The position numbers and the translations under genes were made by a program. The notes below the pieces were generated by a model, which was given only the letters and a program-made list of their open reading frames with translations, had not been told where the DNA came from and did no database searches. Shown in pieces: positions 11,301 through 21,980 of a stretch of 64,000 nucleotides of DNA. Position 1 is the stretch's first letter, and the number at the start of each line of letters is the position of its first letter. The stretch comes from Branchiostoma floridae (lineage: Eukaryota; Chordata; Leptocardii; Amphioxiformes; Branchiostomatidae). The stretch spans positions 24,502,283 to 24,566,282 of the forward strand of contig NC_049987.1 of assembly GCF_000003815.2 (NCBI RefSeq). Reading direction: 5' to 3'.

Positions 11301-12227
11301 CAGTGTCCTAACGGCACGTCTAAATTTTTTGAGTGCTTTTTTCTTAGCCTTAAAGTAAGATAATGCAGTGAAGGTTAAGTTCACCGTGAATGCCAGCACT
11401 ACGTCACTTCCGGCGTGTACGAACTCCCGGTACAGCCCCTTCACCAGTTCCGGATGTTCCACCACCACTTCCGGTACGAACGCTCCGGCCTTCAGGTAGC
11501 CGCGTCGCTCGAACTCGAACAGATATCCCTCCGCCACGACAACGGTCTCCCCAGCTTTCAGGCGCTCAAGCAATCCTGTGACATAACGTTACATTTGGGA
11601 ATAAGAAATTAGTGAGTCCGCTAATGCGATTTAGAAGTAATCTTTACCAAACTATATGTTTCATACAAAGAACACTCGTATGTAATAATTTAATTTGGCC
11701 CGCGCCTGTGGCGTAGCCAAAAATCACTCCAATATTTGTGTTTCTCACAATGCACACTCTATGGGAATACTGCATTTTCCCCACAGTTACTCTATGCCAC
11801 TTCAGGCTGCATTCATCAGCTCGTTCGGCACCCATCAATATAAAGTCCTGCCCTTTGGCTTATGCAACGCGTCTTCTTCCTTTGTGGTGGAAGTAAATGT
11901 TCTGTTCTGCCATTTCGAGCCAGGCAACAAAACTATCCACATTGCGAGAGCATGTCAATAATCCGACATAAGGCCGATAGACCTTTGACCTGTTGAGCAG
12001 CCACACATCCCTGTATGTATGTCGTTTGAATGACACTGTACCCGGAGGGCGTTCTATGTTATACCCCGGTGATTAAGTGAAAACAGCGCAAGCTCTATAC
12101 TGCGAAAAACAACTGTGGCTTGTCACCAGTTGACACAAGGTTTAGACACTTATAATGAAATTTGTTAAAAGCAAAGTTAAAACAGTGGCTAAGAAAGAAG
12201 CAACGTACCTTTGGGTTTAGGCGGCAT
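8349..12227 (-). CDS. BHMT: Betaine-homocysteine S-methyltransferase-like protein
   Basis: Seven exons on the minus strand: 12227-12209, 11575-11385, 10581-10387, 10023-9912, 9511-9330, 8991-8913 and 8617-8349. They make 1,047 nt, or 348 residues with ATG (MPPKPKG) and stop; all phases fit. The family is a cytosolic zinc enzyme moving a methyl group from betaine to homocysteine to give methionine. The three zinc cysteines are present: VGLNCGRG in exon 5 and VGLCCGN in exon 7. [11 protein letters not shown] resembles the betaine-side loop, and [11 protein letters not shown] keeps the glutamate of human AEYFEHVEEA but replaces the next Tyr with Thr. Near the N terminus the family's GDGG motif is VAEG here, so the homocysteine pocket may differ. 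It is about 60 residues shorter than human BHMT, mainly at the C terminus. Partial exon copies lie at 8288, 9629 and 10612. Substrate is inferred from family only. Confidence 0.88.
9629..9690 (-). repeat. Non-functional partial copy of BHMT exon 5 with its acceptor
   Basis: It repeats the acceptor (CCAG) and first 48 or so nucleotides of the exon at 9511. It carries a Phe-to-Leu change and an in-frame TAA right after the duplicated part, and lacks a donor. It lies upstream of the true exon in the transcript. Confidence 0.85.
10612..10745 (-). repeat. Partial copy of BHMT exon 3 with its acceptor
   Basis: It repeats the acceptor CCCACCCAG and about 130 nt of the exon starting at 10581, with about two substitutions in the coding part. 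It diverges after GGGAAACATC and has no donor; reading through shifts into the wrong frame at the true exon. It is predicted to be skipped. Confidence 0.85.
10790..11165 (+). mobile_element. SINE family B split by a nested MITE
   Basis: The SINE body is recognisable by comparison with 39718-39960. GGTTAGTGACCCTGCCTCT and GCTTGTCGAAA lie left of the MITE, and GAACCTGTAAATACTGTACAT lies right of it. The MITE at 10845-11101 interrupts it. Confidence 0.6.
10845..11101. mobile_element. MITE family A, copy 1, with 8-bp target duplication
   Basis: Termini are TAGCCTGGGTACCATCCGGA and the inverted GGTATCCAGGCTA. AGCCAGGG flanks the element on both sides (10837-10844 and 11102-11109). Inside are four tandem 39-bp units containing GCGACTGTATATAGTGTATA (10922-11070). 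It lies in BHMT intron 2. The 8-bp duplication suggests a hAT-type mover, which is inference. Confidence 0.8.
11806..11890 (+). pseudogene. Relic of a Ty3/gypsy-type reverse transcriptase
   Basis: A plus-strand reading contains [18 protein letters not shown]. This matches the conserved gypsy reverse-transcriptase block (Y-x-V-M-P-F-G-L-x-N-A-P-x-T-F). Only this block is left; the flanks lose similarity. It lies in BHMT intron 1. Confidence 0.6.
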
Positions 12228-12725
12228 GGTTGGCTGTTTACTGATTCACACCAACTTCTTGTTGGCACTTTTGACCTTTCTTTGTCCTTGCTTTGAGCGA
12301 CGGCGCTCAGAGCGGGCAATTTGCAAACGAGGCAGGGAACAAATCTATCGTGTGGTGTTTTATATACGGATGTGAACGTTCAAATCAGCGGTAAAGAGTA
12401 ATACATTCCAACGATTTCTCCGAGGATCATAACAATGTTGGTATCATATGACTCGACTTAAGCTTGATATTATAAGATACACCTGCTACAGAGCAAGAAA
12501 ACGCACCTGTTTCTAAAATGGGCTGGGCGGCGATGTTCAGCTAAGGTACAAGGGTCAGGGCGAAAGGTTGGGTTTTCCTCCGGTAAGTTTGTCTCCAACT
12601 AAGGGCACGGACACTCACTCAGACCCCAACCGTCACAACTACAAATTTAACACCTGGTTATGTAAACAAAAACAAAGAAACAAAAGCACAGATTTAGAGA
12701 AAGCCTGGCGAATACTGGATCAATA

Positions 12726-13050
12726 GGCTGTCCGTGTAACTTAACTGCTAGAGCGCCACAGTTGAGCCCCTAGCTCCGATCAAGGGCGTTATATCACAAC
12801 GTCCTTGCTCCGATCAGTTGGTAACTGAGAGACTCCGGTTCAAATCCTGGGAAGGTCATCTTGGACGGGGTTGCACCCGTCATTTGGATAGACGTAAAAT
12901 GAGGGTTACATGTCGAGGAGGTGTCTGAAGCGCGCTAAAGGGGGAGGGGGGGTTATATCAACCCTTCCCTGTAAAAACATACCCTGCTACAGAAACAACA
13001 GGCAAACTTGCTGCACTATTTGCCACTAGGCACATGCCGAGTCTGAAGGA
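12726..13050 (+). mobile_element. tRNA-derived SINE, family A, copy 2
   Basis: Full-length-looking copy. It has a degenerate head (AACTTAACTGCTAGAGCG), GGTTCAAATCCTGGGAAGG, CATACCCTGCTACAGAAACA, and the 3' end TTGCCACTAGGCACATGCCG. It lies upstream of the BHMT start. Confidence 0.75.
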
Positions 13051-13239
13051 ATTTAGCAGTACCATGACACTAAATAATTACAGGGCATCAAAAGGGTCCA
13101 TATGAACGATTTGAAAGATGCAATGACTTGACAATATCACTTTTGTACGCATTCATTTTTATTCACAATTTAGTATGTACACTTAACCATTATTATTATT
13201 GGTTTTTGTCGAGTTGGGACTTTTATTTACACACTGTTA

Positions 13240-13650
13240 TGGTTGTTTACAATAACAGAGCTGTTGCACAGTTTTCTAAAACACAGAGTTTTTTTTTCTC
13301 TATTAAACCCTGTGATACAATGGGATTTACTGGGTTAAGCCCATAGCTTTCTTTGACTTTGAAATAAGAGAGCTGTGACCCATTGTTGTAAACCACAGTT
13401 TTTTTTCTAACCATATAACACAATAGAATCGACTCAGGACATTTAAAGATATTTTGAACTGTTTGAAACAATAAAAACTGTTGTACATTTTTGTAAACCT
13501 CATGTTTTTTTTCTATGTAATGCATTAGAGGCTATTGAGCTATGACTTTTATTTTATACTATCTACATGTTGTTATATCTCTTTAAAATAATAGAGCTGA
13601 CATACATTTTTTGTAATTCACGAGGTTTTTCCTTTGCTTTACTACCCACC
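13240..13650. repeat. Degenerate tandem repeat of about 120 bp
   Basis: Three to four diverged units share the order: an AATA(A)-AGAGCTG(T) word, TTGTAAAC/TTC, a poly-T run, CTA--A, and a GAG or GACT word. It lies downstream of the LAMP gene and may be part of its 3' UTR. Confidence 0.45.
13548..13553 (-). terminator. Candidate polyadenylation signal of the LAMP-like gene
   Basis: AATAAA on the minus strand about 165 nt past the LAMP stop codon. Sequence match only. Confidence 0.35.
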
Positions 13651-13719
13651 TAGATACTTCACTGAGAGACTTAACCCTCCCTTCCTCTGAAATTAAGATT
13701 CACGAAAGGAATCCAAAGA

Positions 13720-15804
13720 TCATTCGATGAAGTTTTTGAAGAGCGGTTCTTTTTCTGCCTCTGTTCGTCTCCTTCTTCTCCAGCAGATGCAGCTGATAGT
13801 GGCGATCACCAGCACGGTAGCAGGTAGGGTCGAAGCTAAGATTACAATGATTAAAATATAACCAGTTTGTGCACAGTCCTCCGCTGTGAAGAATTTACCC
13901 GACTTGTCGACGTGAAACGGCTGGAGTTGAACTTGACGCACCAGCATGGTGACTTCCTTGGTGACCGTGACGTTGACGTCTGCGAGGCACTTGTAAGATT
14001 TCCTTACGTCGGTGGAGAAGACGTTCAACGTCATGTTCTCCACGCGACGCTGTTGGTTCGGGGCTATCGTCTGTGGGAAGAACACCGGGAATTCCGTGTA
14101 GGACAGTTCCGCACTAGCTAGTCGGTACCTGCCGCTACGTCTGTCGATAGACTGGACAAAAGTAAATGTCACGCAGAACGTGGCGTTGTAGAACTCAAGG
14201 GTCAAGGAGGAAACGTTGTTTTGACACGCACCTGATACGGCGGCGGTGACTGGGACGTTAAAGACTCCCTGCCCAACTTCTGCATCCTGTTTGACGTACT
14301 CGACAATAAACTGTACCCCCATGTTGGCAAGTAAACAAACCTGTCCTGTGGAGTTTTTGACAACGTAGTGGCCTTGTAAGGGTTTTGTGGGCTTGCTTGG
14401 AGTAGGAGGCGGTGTGGTTGTGTAAGGGGGAGTGCTGTGGGGAGGTGATGAGGGGAGGATCGTTGTTGCAGGGGCAAGGGTGTCAGTCGCGTCGGTTGTT
14501 TGCATTGTCGTGGTCACTCTCGTCGGTACCGTCGTGGTGGCGTTCAGAACGGGGTACATCGTGGTACGCAGGTCCTGTGGACACCTCGCCGCGTCGCTGA
14601 ACCGGCCGCCCTCCACCCCGAACGGCTGCACCTGCATGTCGACGATTTCTAACGTCACGGTCTGTCCTACCGTGAAGTTCCGCTGGGAGTCGCACCTGTA
14701 CGATTTCCCCAGCTCGGTGTCCAACAGAGACAAGTCGTTCTCCAACTGGATGTCCGACGTGTTCGGGTCTTGGGCGTTCGGGAAAAACCGCGCGCTACGT
14801 TGGTACCCGACCACGAGGCTGTTCAGAACGTACCTTTTCCCGTCAGAGTAAAAGGATAAGCTAAGGTTAAAGGTGTCGGTGAACATCAAAGTCAAGGTCG
14901 CCTGGTCGTCCTCACATGACCCGCCCACACTGCTGTTCGCGGGAAGGACGTAGGTGGCGTTTCTGTTCTTCCCGCCATCCACGCGATACGCCACACGAAA
15001 CAAAACTCCCATGTTCGCCAACAAGCACACCTGTCCTTCAGAGTTATTCAGGGAAAAAGATCCAACGGGAAAAACTAGAGAGGGGGTGACTGGTTGGAAG
15101 GGGGTTGTGCTTGTTGCAGGGGGTTCCGTTGTTGGGACAAAATCTTGGGGACACTCCTGTGGAAGCGAGAACGTGCCTTGGGTGTCGACCTCGAACGGTT
15201 GGGCCTGGATGTTGTGAACAGTCAGATTGGCGCGCAGTGGGACATTCACATCTCTGGCTTGGCTTAGAGTCAACTCTTGTTCCCTCTTGCATAGGTATGA
15301 CTTGGGTGTTAAAGCAGTAGATTGTGTCTTGATCGCCTGAATGCCTGAGACCACAGACAAGAATGTCATGTTCGGGTGTAAGGCGTCTGGAAATAGAGAC
15401 GGAATCAGCTGGTAGTAGATGGAAACTTTGGAAAGCCAGAAATGCGTCATAACGGGTAAGTTCCTGGAAAAGGTCAAGTTCATGCCGAACTGTCCCATAT
15501 ATGTAGTGATGTCGTCAAAGCTGATGTTCATGACGGCCGTCTGCTCGTTGAGGAACCCGTGTGCACATGTTCCGCTGACGTAGCTGTTGTTGGGTAGAGG
15601 GTAGGCCACAGTGTCCGTAGTGTTGTCGGTCCTGAGGTACTCTACATGAAAGGTGGCCGAGATGTCCAACAGGAGGCATTTCTGTCCCCTTCCGTTTTCC
15701 ACATAGAAATGGCCGACAGGAGGTAGTGGGTCACTTGTAGCCTCACAGCTTGCAGTACCAATAGATCCCGCTAGTAGAACGAGCCTCGCCAACAGCCCCA
15801 GCAT
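13720..15804 (-). CDS. Three-domain LAMP-like lysosomal membrane protein, single exon
   Basis: 694 residues from the ATG at 15804; upstream in-frame codons lack an ATG. Residues 1-19 form a signal peptide (MLGLLARLVLLAGS). Three LAMP-type luminal domains follow, starting near residues 30, 250 and 474. Each has the cysteine plan GQ-x-C-LL, SG-x-C or GG-x-C, Y-x-C and a last Cys (ECPQD, RCPQD, DCAQT). Thr/Pro-rich hinges separate them and N-x-S/T sites are frequent. A final hydrophobic helix (about 649-675) and a 19-residue basic tail (RRRRR...) close the protein. The tail lacks the usual G-Y-x-x-hydrophobic signal; EKEPLF may act as an acidic dileucine-like signal. Vertebrate LAMP1/2 have two luminal domains and several introns, so the intronless triple layout is unusual. 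The family lines the lysosome; the specific role is unknown. Confidence 0.88.
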   Translation of the reverse strand: MLGLLARLVLLAGSIGTASCEATSDPLPPVGHFYVENGRGQKCLLLDISATFHVEYLRTDNTTDTVAYPLPNNSYVSGTCAHGFLNEQTAVMNISFDDITTYMGQFGMNLTFSRNLPVMTHFWLSKVSIYYQLIPSLFPDALHPNMTFLSVVSGIQAIKTQSTALTPKSYLCKREQELTLSQARDVNVPLRANLTVHNIQAQPFEVDTQGTFSLPQECPQDFVPTTEPPATSTTPFQPVTPSLVFPVGSFSLNNSEGQVCLLANMGVLFRVAYRVDGGKNRNATYVLPANSSVGGSCEDDQATLTLMFTDTFNLSLSFYSDGKRYVLNSLVVGYQRSARFFPNAQDPNTSDIQLENDLSLLDTELGKSYRCDSQRNFTVGQTVTLEIVDMQVQPFGVEGGRFSDAARCPQDLRTTMYPVLNATTTVPTRVTTTMQTTDATDTLAPATTILPSSPPHSTPPYTTTPPPTPSKPTKPLQGHYVVKNSTGQVCLLANMGVQFIVEYVKQDAEVGQGVFNVPVTAAVSGACQNNVSSLTLEFYNATFCVTFTFVQSIDRRSGRYRLASAELSYTEFPVFFPQTIAPNQQRRVENMTLNVFSTDVRKSYKCLADVNVTVTKEVTMLVRQVQLQPFHVDKSGKFFTAEDCAQTGYILIIVILASTLPATVLVIATISCICWRRRRRTEAEKEPLFKNFIE

Positions 15805-17384
15805 CTCAACAAAACGTTGAAGAGCAGATTTGAATAAAATCAAGAGCTGAATTTCTAGCAGACTTGCCCACTATTCTGTGGCAACTGGGTCTGCGAGCCC
15901 TCGTCACAATGTTGTGGCGGACCTAAGGACTTTGATCTGGCACGTGGGTAGCTTTGTGAGCTTTGTTGATTATACACAGTTGTTAATGATTGTCCCAGTG
16001 TACACATCCGTAACCCAATAGCAGTCGGTGGTTTTGGGGCGCAGCAATAACCCAGTGTCATTTATGGGCACGGGACAGGATGTAACTAGATATCAGGCAA
16101 TCAGACACTCTGGAATGGTCATGTGGGCTCTCCAAGCAGAGGTTAGGCTCTGGCTGGTTTTGGGTACTTTAGCCGTTTTATCGGGCTTTTTATTTCGTGA
16201 GGTATTCTCTTTGCTGTACGTCTGTCTGTCGATAAAAGAAAACCTGTCAAAATGGAATGTCCGATTAAAAAGTCTAAAAAGACGTCAAAAACACATCGGA
16301 GTTCAACTCCTGCTCGGAGAGTAGTAGTACGATCTCACGCAATAAGCGTTTCGGTAATTGTTTTATGTGGGTGGAAGTTGTTTACTTGTAAGAGGGGTGT
16401 GTTTGACAACAATGTTTACTTGTGATACAGGTATATTGTAAAACAAGGAGGTTCAATAAAGGAACACAGGTGTGAAAACATGTCTTTACTTCCAGGTTAT
16501 TTATCAATGTTCTTGCAAATGCCACTTTGTCCAGAAAAAAAACCCTCATAAATAAAGGCTCAAACAACAAACTTTTCCAGATACCAGGTTCGAGTATGTC
16601 AAGAAAATGGTCTAAATGATATCTGTGAAATAGATATAATATATACAATTCAAACAGCATCGCCACTGTGGACTGAAAATTATGGTGAATGGAAAGACCT
16701 TGACATTATCATGGGTTAAAAATAACAACACAATACAGGAGGACTTTGCTCTACTCCAGACAATACAAGTAAACATTCTATCAATCTATACTCCTCTCTT
16801 AAATGTTTCTATGGCAGGCCCTGGCTAGAAACATTCATGAAACATGTCCTAAAAACATATTATATATTATCAATCTTGAAGAGCAAATATATGAATAAAA
16901 AAACACTTGAAATACACTTTTACCTCTTTCTGATAGTAGAGGTACTAAGTTTAGAACACAAAAGTAGAGGAATACTCTAATCACAAGTTCTCTTTGATGA
17001 GTCCATTGAAATCATTCCAGCCTTAGGCATACAGTACATGTCAATATCAAAAGCAATTAAGGGTCTCCTGATTAGCAAAACTTCAAAACTTCACATCAAG
17101 CCAAATTGGCACTATGCAGTTTCCTGGCTACATGATAAAAACTGAAATGAAAGCGAGTCACTGATTGTATTCAACATCATAAAAACATGAAAGATTATCA
17201 AAAGTTCAGAAGTCACCTAGCTAGTTGCTATATTAGCACTAGTAGTAGTAATAGTCTTTTTTTTTAATTCAAATAAAAGTCTTTAATCAAAAGTTTTTGA
17301 TTATACTGCTGCTGGGGTCCCTGACACAGGGGTAGGCAGCAGTTGGCTAGTCTTCACACCGCACTTCCAGGCAGCCCCACTAAT
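15805..17384. other. Intergenic interval, no gene seen
   Basis: Separates the LAMP-like gene from the PIGM repeat array. AT-rich with short open frames only. A minus-strand open frame at 16382-16666 has no recognisable domain and I do not call it. Confidence 0.5.
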
Positions 17385-19329
17385 TCTTCATATTCAAATT
17401 TACCAGTTTTCCGTTAGAAAACATTGGGTGATGTACATATGCTCGACAGTTTACCAAAACCTAAAAATACTCACATCACTAACACACACTTAGGCCACAG
17501 CAAGTAAATTTTATGCATGACATCCACGCACGCATTAATTTTTGCCTGATTTCAGAATTAAAAAAAAGACTATTTTTTCCTTTGGAGATGGTCAACATGA
17601 CGAGAAAGTACCAAAATGGGCAAATATGTTGTGTTGTAGGCTAATGGTTGTACTTGTAGAAGTGACACTAGCCAGGTAGTCATGGATGTAGTTATAGAAG
17701 TGAAACTAAAAGTTTAGTTAGATAGTTGTAAAAGTGGCCCCAATATGGAAGCCATGAGTGTTGTTGCCATGTTGGTAAGTGATACCAGTCTACCACACTA
17801 ATGTCACCATTGCTACACTAGTTCACGTCTTGAATACAGAAATGAATGCCTGGCTTGTAGGCTGTGATACCATGTTTCGTCGCTTCGATTCTTTTTTTAC
17901 ATTTGGTGCGTACATTTAGAAAATTTAGCCATCTTGTTTTTTTTTAACCCATCGTTGTTTTTTTTGCCCTATCTCACTATTTTTGCCATCTGCAGACGAT
18001 GTCATCCATAAAATTTAATTGCTGTGGCCTTAGTGTACGATCTGGTTTATCCTCTTTTTGTTCACCGCCTATTGAAAGTTAAACATCAAGTTAGTGATCC
18101 TTCATATTCAATTTGACCAGTTTCCCATTAGAAAATAAGGGCTGGTGTACATGTGCATTCAGCAGTTTAACGAGAATCAACACATTGATGCCAAAGAACA
18201 GAATCCCTGCCACCCATATGTACAAGAAGTGTTCTGTCCTTGGAACATCTTCATCAAGCTAGTTACTGATCCTTCATGTTCAACTTGACCAGTTTCCCAT
18301 TGTAAAACAAGGGCTGATGCACGTGTGCATTCAGTAGTTTAACCAGAATCCACACATTGATGCCAAAGAACAGAATCCCTGCAGCCCATATGTACAGGAT
18401 TACAGGAAGGTGTTCTGTCCCTGGAACTTCTACTACATCAATTCAGCTATTGACCCTTCTTATTCAACTTGACCAGTTTCCCATTGTAAAACATAGGCTG
18501 GTGTACGTGTGCATTCAGCAGCTTAACCAGAATCCACAGATTAATACCAAAGAATAAAACTCCTGCCACCTAGCTACTAGTAGTACATGTACAGGAAGGT
18601 AAGTATTGTCACATCAAACCAGTTACTGACCCTTCATATTCAACTTCGCCAGTTTCCCATTAGAAAACATGGGCTGGTGCATATGTGCATTCAGCACTTC
18701 AACCAGAATCCACACATTGATACCAAAGAACAGAATCCCCGCAGCCCATATGGACAGGAAGGTGTTCTGACCTTGGAACATCTTCATCACGTCAGTTATT
18801 GATCCTTCTTGACATTCAACTTGACCAGTTTTCCATTGTAAAACATGGGCTGGTGTACATGTGCATTCAGCAGCTTGATCAGAATCCACACATTGATACC
18901 AAAGAACAGAATCCCTGCCACCCACATGTACAAGAAAGTGTTCAGTCCTTAGAACATCTTCATCAAGTCAGTTATTGATCCTTCATATTCAACTTGACCA
19001 GTTTCCCATTAGAAAACATGGGCTGGTGTACATGTCCATTCAGCAGCTTAACCAGAATCCACAGATTGATACCAAAGAATAAAACTCCTGCCAACCATAT
19101 GTACAGGAAAGTGTTCTGTCCCTGGAACTTCTACTTCATCAAGTCAGTTATTGATCCTTCTTGACATTCAACTTGACCAGTTTCCCATTAGAGAACATGG
19201 GCTGGTGCATATGTGCATTCAGCACTTCAACCAGAATCCACACATTAATACCAAAGAATAAAATCCCTGCCACCCATATTTACAGGAAAGTGTTCTGTCC
19301 CTGGAACTTCTACTTCAACAAGTCAGTTA
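17385..19329 (-). repeat. Tandem array of PIGM terminal-exon copies
   Basis: Units of about 175 bp start near 18095, 18262, 18446, 18626, 18800, 18976 and 19150, with a decayed one at 17385-17465. Each repeats the last 150 or so coding nucleotides of PIGM on the minus strand (FQGQNTFL, then GILFFGINVWIL, then HQPMF-NGKL-KLN) plus stop and short 3' UTR. They follow the functional stop and so would be transcribed, if at all, as 3' UTR. Units differ by substitutions and small indels, and some are still nearly open. Confidence 0.9.
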
Positions 19330-21127
19330 TTAATCCTTCTTGACATTCAACAATTTCAACTTGACCAGTTTTCCATTGTAAAACATGGGCTGGTGTACGT
19401 GTGCATCTTGCAGTTTGACCAGAATCCACACATTAATGCCAAAGAACAGAACCCCTGCCACCCATATGTACAGGAAGGTGTTGTGCCCCTGGAACTCCAG
19501 GTAGTAGGCAGGCATCAGCCACAGGGCCTGTCCCAGGAACCACAGGGTTGCCATGGTAACGACATGGTGTGTCCGCAGCCTCAGGGTGGGCAGGACGACA
19601 GGAAGTAGGCTCAGGTACCACAGGAAGTACTGGGCATGATGGGAAATAAAGGCAACAACATGAGTCATTCTATATAGTATACACAACATTCATATAGTCC
19701 TTCTGTAAGTAACATTTGTACTTGCGCATAGGTTAATTCATTTGTATTAGCTATATCTACTTGTTTGTTTGTAGATGATCTTAAGAAATTTGCTTTACTG
19801 TGTACATTTCATAGGATTCCTGTCATGCAGTTTGATGTAATTTTTGTAATGATGTATCTTATGATGATACAAATGTACATATGCCCTTTTATGTAATCAC
19901 ATGTATCTAAAACAGCCTTGCATTGTAAAAGTAGTTACACTTACAGTGGATTAGTTAAACTATACTGATTTTTGTGAGGCGTAGCTTTTATGAATGTTCA
20001 AGTCAAGAAAAGCTTGAAATATAGTCATGTGCTCTCTCTGCATAATGTGACAGAAGCAAAAGCAGTAGCTTCCTCTTTCCTTGAAAAAAACAGAGTTGGT
20101 CTGTAAAAAATCTGAGAAAGTCCAATTTTTTGTGCTGAAAATTAGTTAAACTTTGATCCAAGTTTCAAATCTTGCCCACCTGTGATGTACAGACTTTGTT
20201 GAAGGTAACAAACAGGAACGTCTGCACGAAACAGCAGAACGGCAGGTCCCTGTACAACCAACACGACACCGCAACCAACAGGACAACCTGCGGCAGGAAC
20301 GTCACGATCCCCACCGCGAGGGACCACTCGCTCTCCGACGACAGGTACAACATGTAGAAGTACACGGAGAAGTTGTGTCTGATGTCTCTCCTAGTCAGGT
20401 GGTACAGATACGTCTCCTCAACAAACTCCTGTCCGTACATGACAAAACACAACCCTGTCAGCAGGGTGAACGTCACAACTGATGTGAGTACAAGCTGAAC
20501 TCTAGACGGGTTCACTAAAGACCTGACAAAGTCTAGCATCGTTTTGGTGGCTTGCTTGTGTCCTGTGTAGTCCTCGCCTAAGAGAAGGAACAGTGGAAGA
20601 GCGTACGTCGCGGGATAGATCCTGAAGTGGACGGCAGCTGCATACAGGATGGCGGCAGTCTTTGTGCATTTCTTCATGATAAAATACAACGTTCCCAGGA
20701 CTAACATGATGGTGAGAGCCTCCGCATTACCTCTACTGGATACTCCCATAGGCAGGGGGTTGAAGAGCCACACCGATGCACATGTCTTACTCGTGTTAGC
20801 ATCCACTCCCCTTAGCAGGAGAATCTGGTGCATAAAGTACCCCGCTATCACGTCACTCAGAACAAAGAGCAGCTTGCCGAACACTGGAGTGAGGTAGATG
20901 TTGGGAGTCAACATTAATGCCAGTAGGGGGGTGTATCGGTAGGTGGCCCGGTTGTAAGGGGACTGTCCGTTAGTGATGTACTGTGCAGCGTCGGAGAAGA
21001 CGTAGTAGTCCACGTCGGTGTACTTGACCAGCATGGTGCGGTCCTGCCATTCTCCGTACGCTATCAGTGCGAGACGCGCCCCCAAGGCGAGGAGACAGAG
21101 GCACTCGATGGTCAGGGTCTGAATCAT
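19330..21127 (-). CDS. PIGM: GPI mannosyltransferase 1 (PIG-M)
   Basis: Two coding exons, 21127-20180 (316 codons) and 19629-19330 (99 codons plus TAA), give 415 residues, close to human PIG-M (about 423). PIG-M is the ER multi-spanning enzyme that adds the first mannose to GPI precursors from dolichol-phosphate-mannose. The N-terminal helix is followed by a luminal loop with the D-x-D motif (YTDVDYYVFSDAAQYI) and QSPYNRATYRYTPLLA. NKVCTSQ joins YFLWYLSLLP across the intron as in the vertebrate protein. Alternating hydrophobic helices continue to the end. The reading frame is open upstream of the ATG but has no other ATG; a CAG acceptor near 21205 suggests a 5' UTR intron. A tandem array of copies of its final segment follows. 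Confidence 0.93.
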
Positions 21128-21967
21128 GGTGACTGCTGCGATCACACGTACAGTGCAGATGAGTATGGCAAGTTCGTCACTTTTTATTTGTGCTTTCACT
21201 TATCTGAAAGGTAATAGGTAACGCATATAACGTTACATGAAATGAAAAATACAGTTACTAGTACATGGTTAGCAGTAGTAGACAAGTAGCCTTGTGTGTA
21301 CAAGGCTTGCCTGACGTATAAAACACACTTTTAGCGACCGTTCCACTGGTAAGGACCCTACAACGGTGTGGGAGCGATCTAACAGCGAGAGATTGTGTTG
21401 TCAAGCAGATTAAAACATATTGGAGCAATGTCGCAGTCACTAAAGCTAAATTAGGTTGCTTGATTTTTGTCAACACAACAGCACACGAGTCATCATCATG
21501 GATTTCACTCACACATACCTGTAAAATACGTACCCAATTCGCCGCTTTTGTTGCAAAAATAGAATCCTGCGGATGCTATGTTTGTGTATTAAAACATTTC
21601 AGTCTGTATCATCCCATGTACCTTCCAAAATAAAGAGCTACTGCAAAGAAACGCGAGGAAAACACTACATTTTTGCAAATTTCCGCCATTTTGGATTTGG
21701 CGCTGGCGCGTTGCATTGTGGGAACTATCCTTTGGATCCTATAATTACTTGGCGATGGTAGGGGTGCAAGAAAAATAAAATATTTTTAATCCAGTCATTT
21801 TAAACACCATTTGCATATTAAAAAGAAATGACATCAACTATATAATGTTTTGTCTATATGCTGAAGTGTTATATGCGTTCTAATTTTACTATCATTTAAT
21901 TCATCGAATCTCTTACCCCTTTTTCATATATGGTATGATCCACGGATTCTATGGCGACCAAACAAAT
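21128..21967. promoter_or_regulatory. Head-to-head (bidirectional) promoter interval, PIGM and AK9
   Basis: PIGM (-) and AK9 (+) start codons are 840 bp apart. Around 21680-21730 lies a compact GC-richer block with TTTCCGCCATTTTGGATTTG (E2F- and YY1-like words) and GCATTGTGGGAACTA. A minus-strand CAG/GTATGT donor at about 21515 fits a PIGM leader exon. No TATA box is evident for either gene. Shared control is inferred from layout. Confidence 0.55.
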
Positions 21968-21980
21968 ATGGCGGACGTAG
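21951..21980 (+). other. Upstream ORF overlapping the AK9 start
   Basis: ATG at 21951 opens nine codons and stops at TAG 21978-21980. It overlaps the AK9 ATG at 21968 in another frame. It could reduce AK9 translation if the transcript starts upstream of 21951, which is not known. Confidence 0.5.

Noticed and set aside
13867-15320. Several plus-strand open frames opposite the LAMP gene
   Set aside because: They mirror the GC-rich minus-strand coding sequence and show no domain of their own.
16382-16666. Minus-strand open frame of 94 codons rich in Leu/Phe
   Set aside because: AT-rich composition and no recognisable domain; probably chance.
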